Source: Mycolicibacterium canariasense
GTDB lineage: Bacteria > Actinomycetota > Actinomycetes > Mycobacteriales > Mycobacteriaceae
Assembly: GCF_002101555.1 (NCBI RefSeq)
Contig: NZ_LQOL01000024.1
Location: 1 to 53,680 of the forward strand
Direction: 5' to 3'
DNA: 53,680 bases
The notes below the pieces were generated by a model. That model saw only the letters and a list, made by a program, of their open reading frames with translations. It was not told the origin of the DNA and searched no databases. Shown here one piece after another: positions 46,147 through 53,680 of the stretch. The translations under genes and the position numbers were made by a program. Each line of letters begins with the position of its first letter. Within the stretch, counting starts at the first letter, position 1.

Positions 46147-46713
46147 ATGGCTGCACTGAGCTACGCCGACGTCGAGGCCTACACCAAGGGCCGCTTGCAG
46201 GCGGAAGACGTCGAAGTGCAGCGACTGTTCGACGCGGCGTTGCGTGCCGCCCGCAATTACTGCGGGTGGCACGTAACCCCGGTCGTCGACGACGAGGTGC
46301 TGGAGCTGGACGGCCACGGCGGACATGTCCTCGCGTTGCCGACCCGCAAGATCATCAACGTCTCGATCGTCGAGGACGGCGTCGCGATCGACACCCAGAC
46401 GCAGCTTCGTGTGTCCAAGTCGATGGGTTTGGTGCGCAAGCGATCCGGCGCTTGTTGGACCGACCAGTACGGCGCCATCGCTGTCACCATGACGCACGGC
46501 CACGAGACCGCACCAGATTTCGACCTGGCCGTCCTCACCTGCGTCGACAAGGTCGCTTTGAGCGTCGGAATGTCCTCGGAGGCGCGGGGTTCCGGCGGCG
46601 CGCTGACCAAGAAGCGAGTCGACGACGTCGAATACAACTGGTCCGATCGCGACGTGGAAGAGGCCCTGAACACCAGCTGGCTCGATTCCTACCGCCGCAT
46701 CATCTACACCTGA
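46147..46713 (+). CDS. Head-tail connector protein (gp6-like)
   Basis: A 188-residue protein from ATG 46147. The N-terminal helices DVEAYTKGRLQAEDVEVQRL, then ALRAARNYCGWHV and the central KIINVSIVEDGV match head-completion adaptor proteins that bind the portal. Position as first of the connector genes supports this. Confidence 0.75.
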   Translation: MAALSYADVEAYTKGRLQAEDVEVQRLFDAALRAARNYCGWHVTPVVDDEVLELDGHGGHVLALPTRKIINVSIVEDGVAIDTQTQLRVSKSMGLVRKRSGACWTDQYGAIAVTMTHGHETAPDFDLAVLTCVDKVALSVGMSSEARGSGGALTKKRVDDVEYNWSDRDVEEALNTSWLDSYRRIIYT

Positions 46714-46727
46714 ATCCAAGGAGCACC

Positions 46728-46967
46728 ATGCCCGCACCCACCACCGCGGAAGTGCTGGCCGAGTGGGTTAAGTCCGAACACGTACGCCTGCGCGGCGTCG
46801 GTGTCGTGGGCACCTGGTTGGCCGGCAACACCAATGTCGAGGATCCGATCAAGGCCGCTGAGGACCTGATCAAAGCCATGAGTGCCGGCGACCTGGTCAC
46901 CATGATCAAGGGCGACTTCGACGCGTTCATCAACGACATCAAGGCCGGTAAGGGGACCCCGTCGTGA
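46728..46967 (+). CDS. Small hypothetical virion-region protein
   Basis: A 79-residue protein from ATG 46728 with CCAAGGAGC upstream. It is mostly helical (TAEVLAEWVKSEHVRLRGVG, EDLIKAMSAGDLVTMI). Unassigned. Four-bp overlap downstream. Confidence 0.6.
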   Translation: MPAPTTAEVLAEWVKSEHVRLRGVGVVGTWLAGNTNVEDPIKAAEDLIKAMSAGDLVTMIKGDFDAFINDIKAGKGTPS

Positions 46968-47353
46968 ACCGCCAGGCAGTGACGATGCTCGCCGACGGTC
47001 TGCGCACGGGCCTGCCGCACCCCGGCGACGACCAGACCCCCGAGCGCCTCATCCCCATGCCCGGATTCCGGAACACCGGAATGTCCGACGAGCAGGCCGA
47101 GGAATTCATCGGCGCTACAGCCACACTCATCGCCGAGGCCGCGGTGCACCTGCTCGAAACCCGCTTCGAACTGATGGAGAAGGGCGACGCGCTGCAGCTG
47201 CGCCAAGACGCCGCCGATGCACCCGACGGCCGACGCGTCATCCACATCCATCCCGACGCCCAGCACGAGCCCGCCGCCCTGTCCATCACCATCGGGAAGG
47301 GCGACCACGTCGTCATTCCCCGTCGCGCGCTGGCCGCGCTGGGAGAAGCATGA
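46964..47353 (+). CDS. Hypothetical virion-region protein
   Basis: A 129-residue protein from GTG 46964. It begins with a helix and has RNTGMSDEQAEEFIGATATL in the middle, then a C-terminal beta pair (LSITIGKGDHVVIPRRAL). No family assigned. Four-bp overlap downstream. Confidence 0.58.
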   Translation: MNRQAVTMLADGLRTGLPHPGDDQTPERLIPMPGFRNTGMSDEQAEEFIGATATLIAEAAVHLLETRFELMEKGDALQLRQDAADAPDGRRVIHIHPDAQHEPAALSITIGKGDHVVIPRRALAALGEA

Positions 47354-47616
47354 GCCACATCAAGATTGAGGTCGACGGCAACATCGTGATGGACGCCGAG
47401 GTGAGTCCCCGGCGCGGCGAGCTGCCCAGCCTCGACGACATCCAGGGGTCGCTCAAGAAGGCCGCCGGCGGGACCTTCCAACCGTGGGCCGTGTGCGCGA
47501 TCCAAGCCCTGGCGCTGGCGATGCAGCCCATGCTCGTCGGAAAGCCCACCGGTGATACCACCATCGCGGTGACCACCCGGGCCGGCGGCTGGGCACTGGA
47601 CGTCAGCGAGACATGA
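47350..47616 (+). CDS. Small hypothetical virion-region protein
   Basis: An 88-residue protein from ATG 47350. A beta strand (HIKIEVDGNIVMDAEV), a helix and a second strand (TTIAVTTRAGGWALDV). No family assigned. Four-bp overlaps at both ends. Confidence 0.58.
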   Translation: MSHIKIEVDGNIVMDAEVSPRRGELPSLDDIQGSLKKAAGGTFQPWAVCAIQALALAMQPMLVGKPTGDTTIAVTTRAGGWALDVSET

Positions 47617-47972
47617 CCGTCCCCGTCCCGCAGACCTTCGGCGGCCAGACGCTGCTGGTCGTGAACTTCACCGACAATGGTCCGCCCGACACCCTGGGCA
47701 TGCGGGAGCCGGCCGAGAATAAGACCGTGGTGCCGGGATGCCGTCACCGTCCGCTGTCGGCGAAGGAGATCGCGGAGTACGGCATCAACGTCGGAACCAT
47801 GGTGTGGAAGTCCACCGTGCCACCCGTACCGGCGGTGCTGGCGATGACCGTCGACAGCGAAATACGCGAAGGCGACGCGACTTTCAAGGTGATTGCGGGA
47901 CCGCAGCACCACACCGACATGGACGGGTCGCCGTTCAAGGTGACCGTCCTCTCTCAAAGGCAGGTGTCGTAA
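47613..47972 (+). CDS. Head-to-tail stopper-like protein
   Basis: A 119-residue beta-rich protein from ATG 47613 (ATGA overlap). CRHRPLSAKEI and VWKSTVPPVPAVLAMTVDSE with a final FKVTVLSQR strand fit the small beta-barrel head-completion/stopper proteins placed here in siphophages. Assignment by position and predicted fold. Confidence 0.62.
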   Translation: MTVPVPQTFGGQTLLVVNFTDNGPPDTLGMREPAENKTVVPGCRHRPLSAKEIAEYGINVGTMVWKSTVPPVPAVLAMTVDSEIREGDATFKVIAGPQHHTDMDGSPFKVTVLSQRQVS

Positions 47973-48226
47973 TGGCCAAGTACCAGATTCTCGAACCGTG
48001 CGCGTACGCCGTCGACGGGGTGGGCGTGCAGCACACCGAGCCCGGCGCCGTGGTGGAACTCGACGCCGCGACCGCCGAGGCACTCGGTCAGTCGGTGGAC
48101 CGGCTGTCCCCGGCCGGCGCCGACGCCGGGGCGAACCTGGCCGACTGGCTGGCGGCCGAGAACGCCTACAACGCCGATGTCGAGGCCTGGCTGAACGCTG
48201 AAAAGGCTCACGCCCGCAAGCGATGA
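47972..48226 (+). CDS. Small protein with AWLAAE-type helical motifs
   Basis: An 84-residue protein from ATG 47972 (A shared with TAA). The N-terminal half resembles that of the 45325 protein (beta domain with a glycine turn). It ends with ADWLAAENAYNADVEAWLNA and EKAHARKR, the same helical repeat type. Function unknown; the repeat may mediate association with the 45325 protein. Confidence 0.6.
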   Translation: MAKYQILEPCAYAVDGVGVQHTEPGAVVELDAATAEALGQSVDRLSPAGADAGANLADWLAAENAYNADVEAWLNAEKAHARKR

Positions 48227-48600
48227 CGACGACTCCCAGCAGCGAGATTCAGCGCGAGATCGAGTCGAAGATCCGCCGTGACGCTGAACTCAAGCTGAAG
48301 TCGAAAGAGGGCGCCGAGGCGATCCGCGACGAGGTCCGCGCCGAAACACCCGTGCGCACAGGGCGAGCTGCGGCATCTGTCGAACTGGAAAAGCGACCCG
48401 ACCATGACGGACTGCCGGCGTGGTGGGTCGGGTCGCGGCTCTGGTACTTCGCGTTCATCGAATACGGCACCGAGGCAGACCCGCCCGATTCCAAGTCGCC
48501 GTTCGGGCCCGACACTCCCACCCCTGAGTTTGCGCCCTTCGGGAAGGTGGCGCACCGCCACGGCGGCACCCTCGACGGTGGCGTCGAGGTCGACGGGTGA
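48223..48600 (+). CDS. HK97 gp10-like tail-completion protein
   Basis: A 125-residue protein from ATG 48223. RAETPVRTGRAAASVELEKR is the T-P-V-x-T-G-x-[LA]-x-x-S signature of the gp10 family, with FIEYGTEADPP after it. These proteins join head and tail. Four-bp overlaps on both sides. Confidence 0.82.
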   Translation: MTTTPSSEIQREIESKIRRDAELKLKSKEGAEAIRDEVRAETPVRTGRAAASVELEKRPDHDGLPAWWVGSRLWYFAFIEYGTEADPPDSKSPFGPDTPTPEFAPFGKVAHRHGGTLDGGVEVDG

Positions 48601-49028
48601 GCGCGCTCGGTGAAGCACCGGACGATGTCGAAGAGGCGCTGGTCGCCTACTTGAGCGGGCTGCGTCGGACAGCGATCGGCCGCCGGCCGGCGCGTGATCC
48701 GCTGCCAATGAATCTGGTGCGCAACATCCCAGGAGGCACCGAGCGGGCCGAGTACGGGCTGTCAGACCAGCTGGTCAGCGTCAGGACGTTGTGCGACAAG
48801 AACCTTGGCGAGAAAGCCGCCATGGAGAACAGCGCAGACACGCACGAGTGGATGCTGACGCTGGCCCGCGAGCAAGTGGACATCCACATCCCCGGCGGCC
48901 GAATCGTGAACTTCGACTATGTGAACGTCGTCGAGTCGCCGCACTGGATTGATTTTGCAGACGACCAGGTCCTCTGCAGGTTGGCCCGATATTCCATCGG
49001 CCTGTCGTACGTCCGAACCACCTCTTAG
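48597..49028 (+). CDS. Tail terminator-like protein
   Basis: A 143-residue protein from GTG 48597. Layout (DDVEEALVAYLSGLRRT, MNLVRNIPGGTE, VDIHIPGGRIVNFDYVNVVE) matches tail-terminator proteins that lie between gp10-like and major tail genes. Assigned by position and motif order. Confidence 0.72.
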   Translation: MSALGEAPDDVEEALVAYLSGLRRTAIGRRPARDPLPMNLVRNIPGGTERAEYGLSDQLVSVRTLCDKNLGEKAAMENSADTHEWMLTLAREQVDIHIPGGRIVNFDYVNVVESPHWIDFADDQVLCRLARYSIGLSYVRTTS

Positions 49029-49133
49029 CCGAGAACCAGTTTCACCGCAGCCCAATTCGGGGCTGTGGTGCGCGGCGCCCTGCCGCAAAAACGCCGGATC
49101 CACTCCGGGTTCATCATCCGAAAGGACAGCACT

Positions 49134-50189
49134 ATGCCTCAACCGGCTACCGGCGTCAGTCTCACCGACTCGGCACTGGCCCGATTCAACGCCCTGCGTG
49201 TCCGGCGTGGCGGCAAGTGGTCGCTTCTGGTCCGCGACTTCGCCGGGCTCGCAACGGACATCAGCCCCGGCGGGGACTTCGTTTCCCCGTTCGCAGCCGA
49301 CGGAAACTGGCGCGACGACCTGCTCGCCGTCAAGATCGTCAACCGCCGGCAGGTGTACAACCAGGCAGCCAACCACGGGTTCCACAAGATCGGCTGCGTC
49401 AACCCCGACGGCTTCGTGCAGGAGCACGACACCAACGTGGATGCGCTGGAGATCCTGCAGTCGATCGATCCGGCTCGCGTCGACATGACATCGCGTGAAA
49501 AGCGCGTGGTGTTCACCGGTTTCGAGAACAACCGGGTGCTCCACCGGCTGCTGAACGATCTGCCGCTGACCAACATCCTGCACCCGTCGAAGGCCGGCGC
49601 CACCTACGTGGTCGAGGAGTCCGACGAGATCGACTTCGTGGAACGTCAGTTCATCCTGATCCACGAAGACAAGGCCGCTGGCCTGCCCGAGCGGACCGCG
49701 TTCGGCCTGTCCCGGGCGGTCCGCTCCGAGATCGGCAACCTGCAGGGCAGCAAGACCGACCCGACCGCCGCTGAGCTGAAGTTCACCCGCCTGATCGACC
49801 CGAACTTCATCGGTACCAAGGGGCAGCCGCTGATTTCGTGCATGTGGGTCGCCGGCGAGGCATGGGAGGAATACGACACCCCCGGCCTGACGTTCGTGCC
49901 GCCCCGCCCGGTCGGCACGCCGACGGCCGCGACGACGGCCAACCTGGTGTTCGAGCAGCCGCTGGGCGGCAAGTCGCCGTACACCTACGCGGTCAAGAAG
50001 TCGGCCACCGAGGACATGGCCGCTCCGACGGACGCGGTGGTCGGCTCGACGAACGTCGCCAATGGCTTTGTGACCCTGGGCCTGACCGGGCTCACCACAG
50101 CCACCACGTCGTTCTACCAGGTCGAGGTGACCGACGACGACGACGTGACCGCGGTGTCGGCCGTGTCGAACTCGGTGACGCAGCCCTAG
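49134..50189 (+). CDS. Major tail protein with C-terminal Ig-like domain
   Basis: A 351-residue protein; ATG 49134 is chosen because AAAGGACAG precedes it, although the frame is open further upstream. Residues 1-260 include GVNPDGF-like IGCVNPDGFVQEHDTNVDAL, FVERQFILIHEDKA and the beta-tube core of actinophage tail tubes. From about residue 265, Pro/Thr-rich sequence and YTYAVKKSA, SFYQVEVTDDDD form an Ig/fibronectin-like surface domain. Confidence 0.85.
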   Translation: MPQPATGVSLTDSALARFNALRVRRGGKWSLLVRDFAGLATDISPGGDFVSPFAADGNWRDDLLAVKIVNRRQVYNQAANHGFHKIGCVNPDGFVQEHDTNVDALEILQSIDPARVDMTSREKRVVFTGFENNRVLHRLLNDLPLTNILHPSKAGATYVVEESDEIDFVERQFILIHEDKAAGLPERTAFGLSRAVRSEIGNLQGSKTDPTAAELKFTRLIDPNFIGTKGQPLISCMWVAGEAWEEYDTPGLTFVPPRPVGTPTAATTANLVFEQPLGGKSPYTYAVKKSATEDMAAPTDAVVGSTNVANGFVTLGLTGLTTATTSFYQVEVTDDDDVTAVSAVSNSVTQP

Positions 50190-50279
50190 TGATCGTTCCC
50201 GGCGGGCGGGTCTTCCTCGGCTACCGCCCGCCGGGGACTTTCAACCAGAGCCGAGGGGTGTAGTCGAGGAGAAACCCAC

Positions 50280-50816
50280 ATGGCCGAGGACCAGGACCAG
50301 AACGCCCAAGCCCAAGCGGACGCCAACCAGTCGTTCGCACGCTCGGGGACCATCACGACGGAAAACGGGAGCGACTTCCAGGTCCGTAATCCGTTGTTCT
50401 TCAACGCAAAGCAGCTCAGGGCATACACCGAGCTGCACCACCGGATGAACCAGTGCGACAAGTGGCCGGACCGGAACATCCCCGAACAGCGCCGGATCAT
50501 CGAGCAGAAGGACGGCACGAAGATCGAAACCTACACGGGCGCGTTTGTGCAGGTGGGTGACTACATCGAGCCGTACCAGGAGACCAACGCCGAGGGCATC
50601 ACGAAGCTGGTCGAGCCGCCGTACGAGATCCAGGTCGCCCAAATCGTCCTCGGTGACAAGTACCAGGAATTCGAAGACGCTGGCGGATCACCCTCCGAAC
50701 TCGTGCAACTACTCAAGGACCTGCGCAACGGCGTAGCGAAGCGAGCTGATGCCGACGACAAAAGTGTGGGAAGCACTGGCGTTCTGGCGGCTGTTCCCGC
50801 GCCGGATAGCGTCTGA
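50280..50816 (+). CDS. Tail assembly chaperone, upstream (G-like) protein
   Basis: A 178-residue protein from ATG 50280 with GAGGAGAAACC upstream. Placed between the major tail protein and the tape measure, the invariable position of the G/T chaperones. The last 20 residues (VGSTGVLAAVPAPDSV) are made only when no frameshift occurs. The frame change site is near AAAAG at 50760-50764. Confidence 0.8.
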   Translation: MAEDQDQNAQAQADANQSFARSGTITTENGSDFQVRNPLFFNAKQLRAYTELHHRMNQCDKWPDRNIPEQRRIIEQKDGTKIETYTGAFVQVGDYIEPYQETNAEGITKLVEPPYEIQVAQIVLGDKYQEFEDAGGSPSELVQLLKDLRNGVAKRADADDKSVGSTGVLAAVPAPDSV

Positions 50817-51195
50817 CCTTCAGCGGTTCTTCCACCGTCGGATTGCCGATTGGCATTCCGGCGCAATGTCATCGTTCGAGCTGCTGGAGCTGTTCGGCGT
50901 CACGATCGACGAAGACCACGAGAACGAAGTTCGCACGGTCACTGTCGAATTCGCTCCTGAGGATGGCGCCGTCGCGGATGCACTCCGCGACGGTGAGCGG
51001 CCGGAGTGGAAGCAGATGCTGGCGCAGATCGCCAACATTGCTGCGCTGTTCCGCTCGGGCAAGTTCCCACGTGCTGAGCATGAGGAATACGGCGAGCGAA
51101 CGTTCTTGCCGGTCAAGCGAATTAAGCAAATCATCGCCGATCGCCAGGCCGTCGAGGCTGGCGGCGGTCTGATCATGTTCCCAGGAGAGGGGTAG
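50737..51195 (+). CDS. Tail assembly chaperone, frameshifted (T-like) part
   Basis: This frame opens at 50737 and reads VWEALAFWRLFPRRIASDLQ, RFFHRRIADWHSGAMSSFEL to 51195, typical T-domain sequence. It is +1 (equivalent to -2) relative to the upstream gene. The overlap 50737-50816 contains GAC-AAA-AGT, where a +1 slip on AAA-A gives AAA-GTG-TGG in the T frame. An ATG at 50749 could also start it, but no ribosome site is seen, so the fusion is favoured. Confidence 0.72.
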   Translation, partial: RSELMPTTKVWEALAFWRLFPRRIASDLQRFFHRRIADWHSGAMSSFELLELFGVTIDEDHENEVRTVTVEFAPEDGAVADALRDGERPEWKQMLAQIANIAALFRSGKFPRAEHEEYGERTFLPVKRIKQIIADRQAVEAGGGLIMFPGEG

Positions 51196-51197
51196 GC

Positions 51198-53680
51198 GTG
51201 GCAATCCACATGGACGTCTACACCCGCCTCGATGAGCGTGGTATTCGCCGCGACGCCGACAAGCTCCATGACACGTATGACCAGGCTGGCGACCGAGCCG
51301 GCCGGGCGTTCGGCGAGAAGCTCTCGGCTGGCATCGAGCGGTCATCGCCAAAGGTGGAACGGTCAGCGCAGCGAATGGAAAAGGCGGTCGACAAGGTCGC
51401 AGACGCCATTGGCAAAACTCGCTCTGAGCAAGCGAAGTACGACGAGGTACTGAAAAAGTCAGATGCCACCGATCGCCAGAAGATCGAGCGGTCGGAGGCT
51501 CTGGCCAAGGCTAAACGCGCTGAGGCCGCCGCCATTCGGGAAGCGACGCGAATCCACCGGGACAACAACCGGGATTTGCTGGATCTGTCCCAGGCGTCCG
51601 GCGCCGCCGCGGGGGGCGTCACGCAGTTGGCATCCACGTTCCGGAATCTCAGCAGCGTCGGCGGCCCGGCCGCGGTCGGTGCGCTCGTTGCGGGCATCAC
51701 CGGGCTGGCAGGGGCGGCTGCGGCGGCATCGGGTGTGATCGGTCTGCTGCCTGGCGTGGTCGGTGGTGCCGCGGCGGCGTTCGGCACCCTGAAAATCGCG
51801 ACACTCGGGTTCGGTGACGCGCTCGAGAACATCAGGGACACTGAGAAGTTCACCGAGGCGATCAAGGCGTTGTCGCCGAATGCGCGTGACGCTGCGTTGT
51901 CTCTGCGGGGGTTGCTTCCGGCGTTCGATCAGTTGAAGAACGCGACGCAGGATGCCCTGTTCGCCAACGTCGGTGCGCAGATCGATCAGCTGGCCGACCG
52001 ATTCATGCCCGCTATTCAGCAGATGACGACCGGTGTTGCGTCGGCGTTCAATGACATGTTCTCGGGCGTCACCGCGCAGCTGATGACGCCCGAGACGGCC
52101 GGCGCGATCGAGAACATCACCGGGAACATAGCGACAGCGTTCCAGAAGCTGGCCCCGGCCGCGGCGTCGATGACTGATGCGTTCGTTCAGTTGACCAGTG
52201 TCGGCTCGGATTTCTTGCCTTCGTTGGCCGCGGCAGCGTCGAGGGCCGCTGACTCATTCGCAAAGTTCATCACCGAGGCGTCCAACTCGGGCCAGCTGGA
52301 CCAGTGGATTCAGACCGGGCTGGACACGATGGAGCAGCTCGGCGAGGCCACGGTGAATGTCCTGCAGGCGTTCGTGGGCATGGCGCCGATCGGCGAAAAG
52401 ATCATGCCGATGATCGTCGACGCGACGCAGATCCTCGCGGACATCATGCCGACGATTTCGACTGTCGTGGAACATATGTCGCCGTTCTTCACGCTGTGGG
52501 CGCCCGCGATCGAAGATGCGTCGCGCAAGGTGGGTCTGTTGATGAGTGCGATGTCGCCGCTGCTGACGACGGTGACGGCGATCTCCGACGCACTCGCCTA
52601 CATCCGCGGCGACGGCGGCCCAAAGATGGGCGCCGTCGTACCCAAGACGGGCGGCGGCGCAGGCGGCGCCGCGGGCGGGGCTCCCGGCGGCCGAGCGGGG
52701 GGATCATTCCGAAACCCGTTCGGCGGCGGCGGTGCAGGCGCACCGCAGGGAATCGGAAGCCTCGGTGGCCGCGGCGGCATCGGCGACATCGACCCGTGGA
52801 CTGGCCGACCGATCAACAAGGGCGCGAGCTCCGGCAGCGGCGGCGGGCCGAAGCTGCCCGATGCCCCCGTGCTGCCGTACACGCCGCCGGCCAGCACCGC
52901 GCCCACCGCGGCGCTGACATCGGCCGAGAACTCGCTGTACGACGCCCAATTCAAGGTCGAGGAGAAGAAAGCCCGCCTCAACCAGCTGCTCACGTCCAAC
53001 GTGGCCACGGACCGCGACATCCAGGACGCCCGCAACGACGTGGCCCGCGCCGAGCAGGACCGGCACGAAGCCGAGATGCGGCTGACTGAGGCGCGGCAGT
53101 CGGCGGCCGAGAAGGGCCTCAAGCAGCTCAACTCGATGGCCGACCAGCTCGGCGACGTCGGCGCGAAACTGGACCAGGACTTCGGCCTGTCGCGCGGTCT
53201 CCCCGGCCTGGCCGAGAACCTCACCAAGTTCGTCGCGAACCTCGCCGCGGCGCCGCTGCTCGGCCAGCTGGGCGCCATCTCGGCGGTCAACCCGTCCAAG
53301 GGCGGATACGGTGCGATCGGCATCGCCGGCGCCCAGGGCGCGTTCGGGCCCCGGTTCACCGGCATCGACCCGCAGCAGGCCTATAGCTACGCCGCATCGG
53401 CGATGGGCCCGGCCGGACTGAGCCTCGCGGCGCCGACGATGCTCAAGGACACCGGCAGCGTGCCGTCCGGCCCGCAGTCCCGGATGGCCGCATCCCTCGT
53501 CGAGCAGATCTTCGGCAGCCAGCTGCGCGGCCCGATCGGCGGCAGCCGCGACAACAACACCGCGCCGGGCACCCACGACGCCGGGCTGTCGATCGACATC
53601 CCCATCGGGCCGGACCAGATGCAGCTGGGCGACCAGATCCGAGACTTCCTGCAGAGCCACGCCGAGGAACTCGGCCTGGA
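51198..53680 (+). CDS. Tape measure protein, 3' end cut by the window
   Basis: GTG 51198 with AGGAGAGG upstream opens a frame that runs off the window after 827 residues. The N-terminal 110 residues are coiled coil. Hydrophobic Ala/Gly-rich stretches follow (about residues 135-215), then helical regions, a Gly-rich linker near 480-560 and a coiled coil near 575-650. The last visible part (GGSRDNNTAPGTHDAGLSID and GDQIRDFLQSH) resembles a zinc peptidase-like or hydrolase domain found in some actinophage tape measures. It sets tail length and may help penetrate the cell wall. Confidence 0.9.
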   Translation, partial: MAIHMDVYTRLDERGIRRDADKLHDTYDQAGDRAGRAFGEKLSAGIERSSPKVERSAQRMEKAVDKVADAIGKTRSEQAKYDEVLKKSDATDRQKIERSEALAKAKRAEAAAIREATRIHRDNNRDLLDLSQASGAAAGGVTQLASTFRNLSSVGGPAAVGALVAGITGLAGAAAAASGVIGLLPGVVGGAAAAFGTLKIATLGFGDALENIRDTEKFTEAIKALSPNARDAALSLRGLLPAFDQLKNATQDALFANVGAQIDQLADRFMPAIQQMTTGVASAFNDMFSGVTAQLMTPETAGAIENITGNIATAFQKLAPAAASMTDAFVQLTSVGSDFLPSLAAAASRAADSFAKFITEASNSGQLDQWIQTGLDTMEQLGEATVNVLQAFVGMAPIGEKIMPMIVDATQILADIMPTISTVVEHMSPFFTLWAPAIEDASRKVGLLMSAMSPLLTTVTAISDALAYIRGDGGPKMGAVVPKTGGGAGGAAGGAPGGRAGGSFRNPFGGGGAGAPQGIGSLGGRGGIGDIDPWTGRPINKGASSGSGGGPKLPDAPVLPYTPPASTAPTAALTSAENSLYDAQFKVEEKKARLNQLLTSNVATDRDIQDARNDVARAEQDRHEAEMRLTEARQSAAEKGLKQLNSMADQLGDVGAKLDQDFGLSRGLPGLAENLTKFVANLAAAPLLGQLGAISAVNPSKGGYGAIGIAGAQGAFGPRFTGIDPQQAYSYAASAMGPAGLSLAAPTMLKDTGSVPSGPQSRMAASLVEQIFGSQLRGPIGGSRDNNTAPGTHDAGLSIDIPIGPDQMQLGDQIRDFLQSHAEELGL

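Overview
The window looks like about 54 kb of a siphovirus genome, phage or prophage form, infecting a high-G+C actinobacterium. The evidence is a base composition of roughly two-thirds G+C by eye, many GTG starts, dense co-directional small genes with 4-bp ATGA/GTGA overlaps, AAGGAG-type ribosome sites, and an HK97-type head and tail morphogenesis block of actinophage type. No integrase, lysis gene, portable transposase or canonical tRNA is visible. The host genus cannot be fixed from sequence alone; Mycobacteriales is the best guess.

Layout. (1) 1-8.5 kb: small early genes, a DnaQ-like exonuclease, a zinc/HTH protein, an HNH nuclease, a RecE-like nuclease with a RecT-like annealing protein, an SPFH/band-7 membrane protein and a DUF2303 protein. 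(2) 8.5-16.6 kb: nucleic-acid modification and RNA-metabolism genes, namely a C5-cytosine methyltransferase with a second protein nested in another frame, a beta-class N4/N6 methyltransferase, an RNase-AS-like exoribonuclease, a DUF5131 (Gp37/Gp68) protein, an RlmN/Cfr-like radical SAM enzyme, and DUF4326, ASCH and DUF6283 proteins. (3) 16.6-30.7 kb: a replication-initiator-like protein with internal iteron-like repeats, then a long run of small proteins, many with zinc-ribbon cysteines, a lipoprotein, a standalone Clp N-domain protein, a P-loop protein and a DUF550-type (MazG-like) protein. (4) 30.7-33.3 kb: a promoter, five tandem Y-RNA-like elements and a Ro60/TROVE protein. (5) 33.3-35.5 kb: more small genes. 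(6) 35.5-36.75 kb, minus strand: a toxin-antitoxin-like pair with paired operator palindromes and a broken zinc gene. (7) 37.2-53.7 kb: an Acb2/Tad1-like anti-defence protein, a P-loop/HNH protein, a cos-like repeat region, then probable small terminase, large terminase, portal, protease, capsid, connector and tail genes, tail chaperones with a +1/-2 frameshift, and a tape measure running off the end.

The right-arm early region is joined directly to the cos/terminase left end. The sequence is therefore in a circular, concatemeric or integrated form rather than cut at its virion ends. Together with the toxin-antitoxin pair and the lack of an integrase in view, this is compatible with, but does not prove, extrachromosomal maintenance.

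The most unusual system is the Ro-Y RNA locus. Five RNAs share a covarying terminal stem and conserved internal-loop motifs; two (Y1, Y3) carry circularly permuted tRNA-like modules, one (Y4) a partial module without D-arm, and two (Y2, Y5) plain hairpins. All sit between one sigma70-type promoter and the Ro gene. As written, the Ro gene has a frameshift near its 3' end. Three or four other genes show similar frame breaks, so either gene decay or sequence error must be considered.
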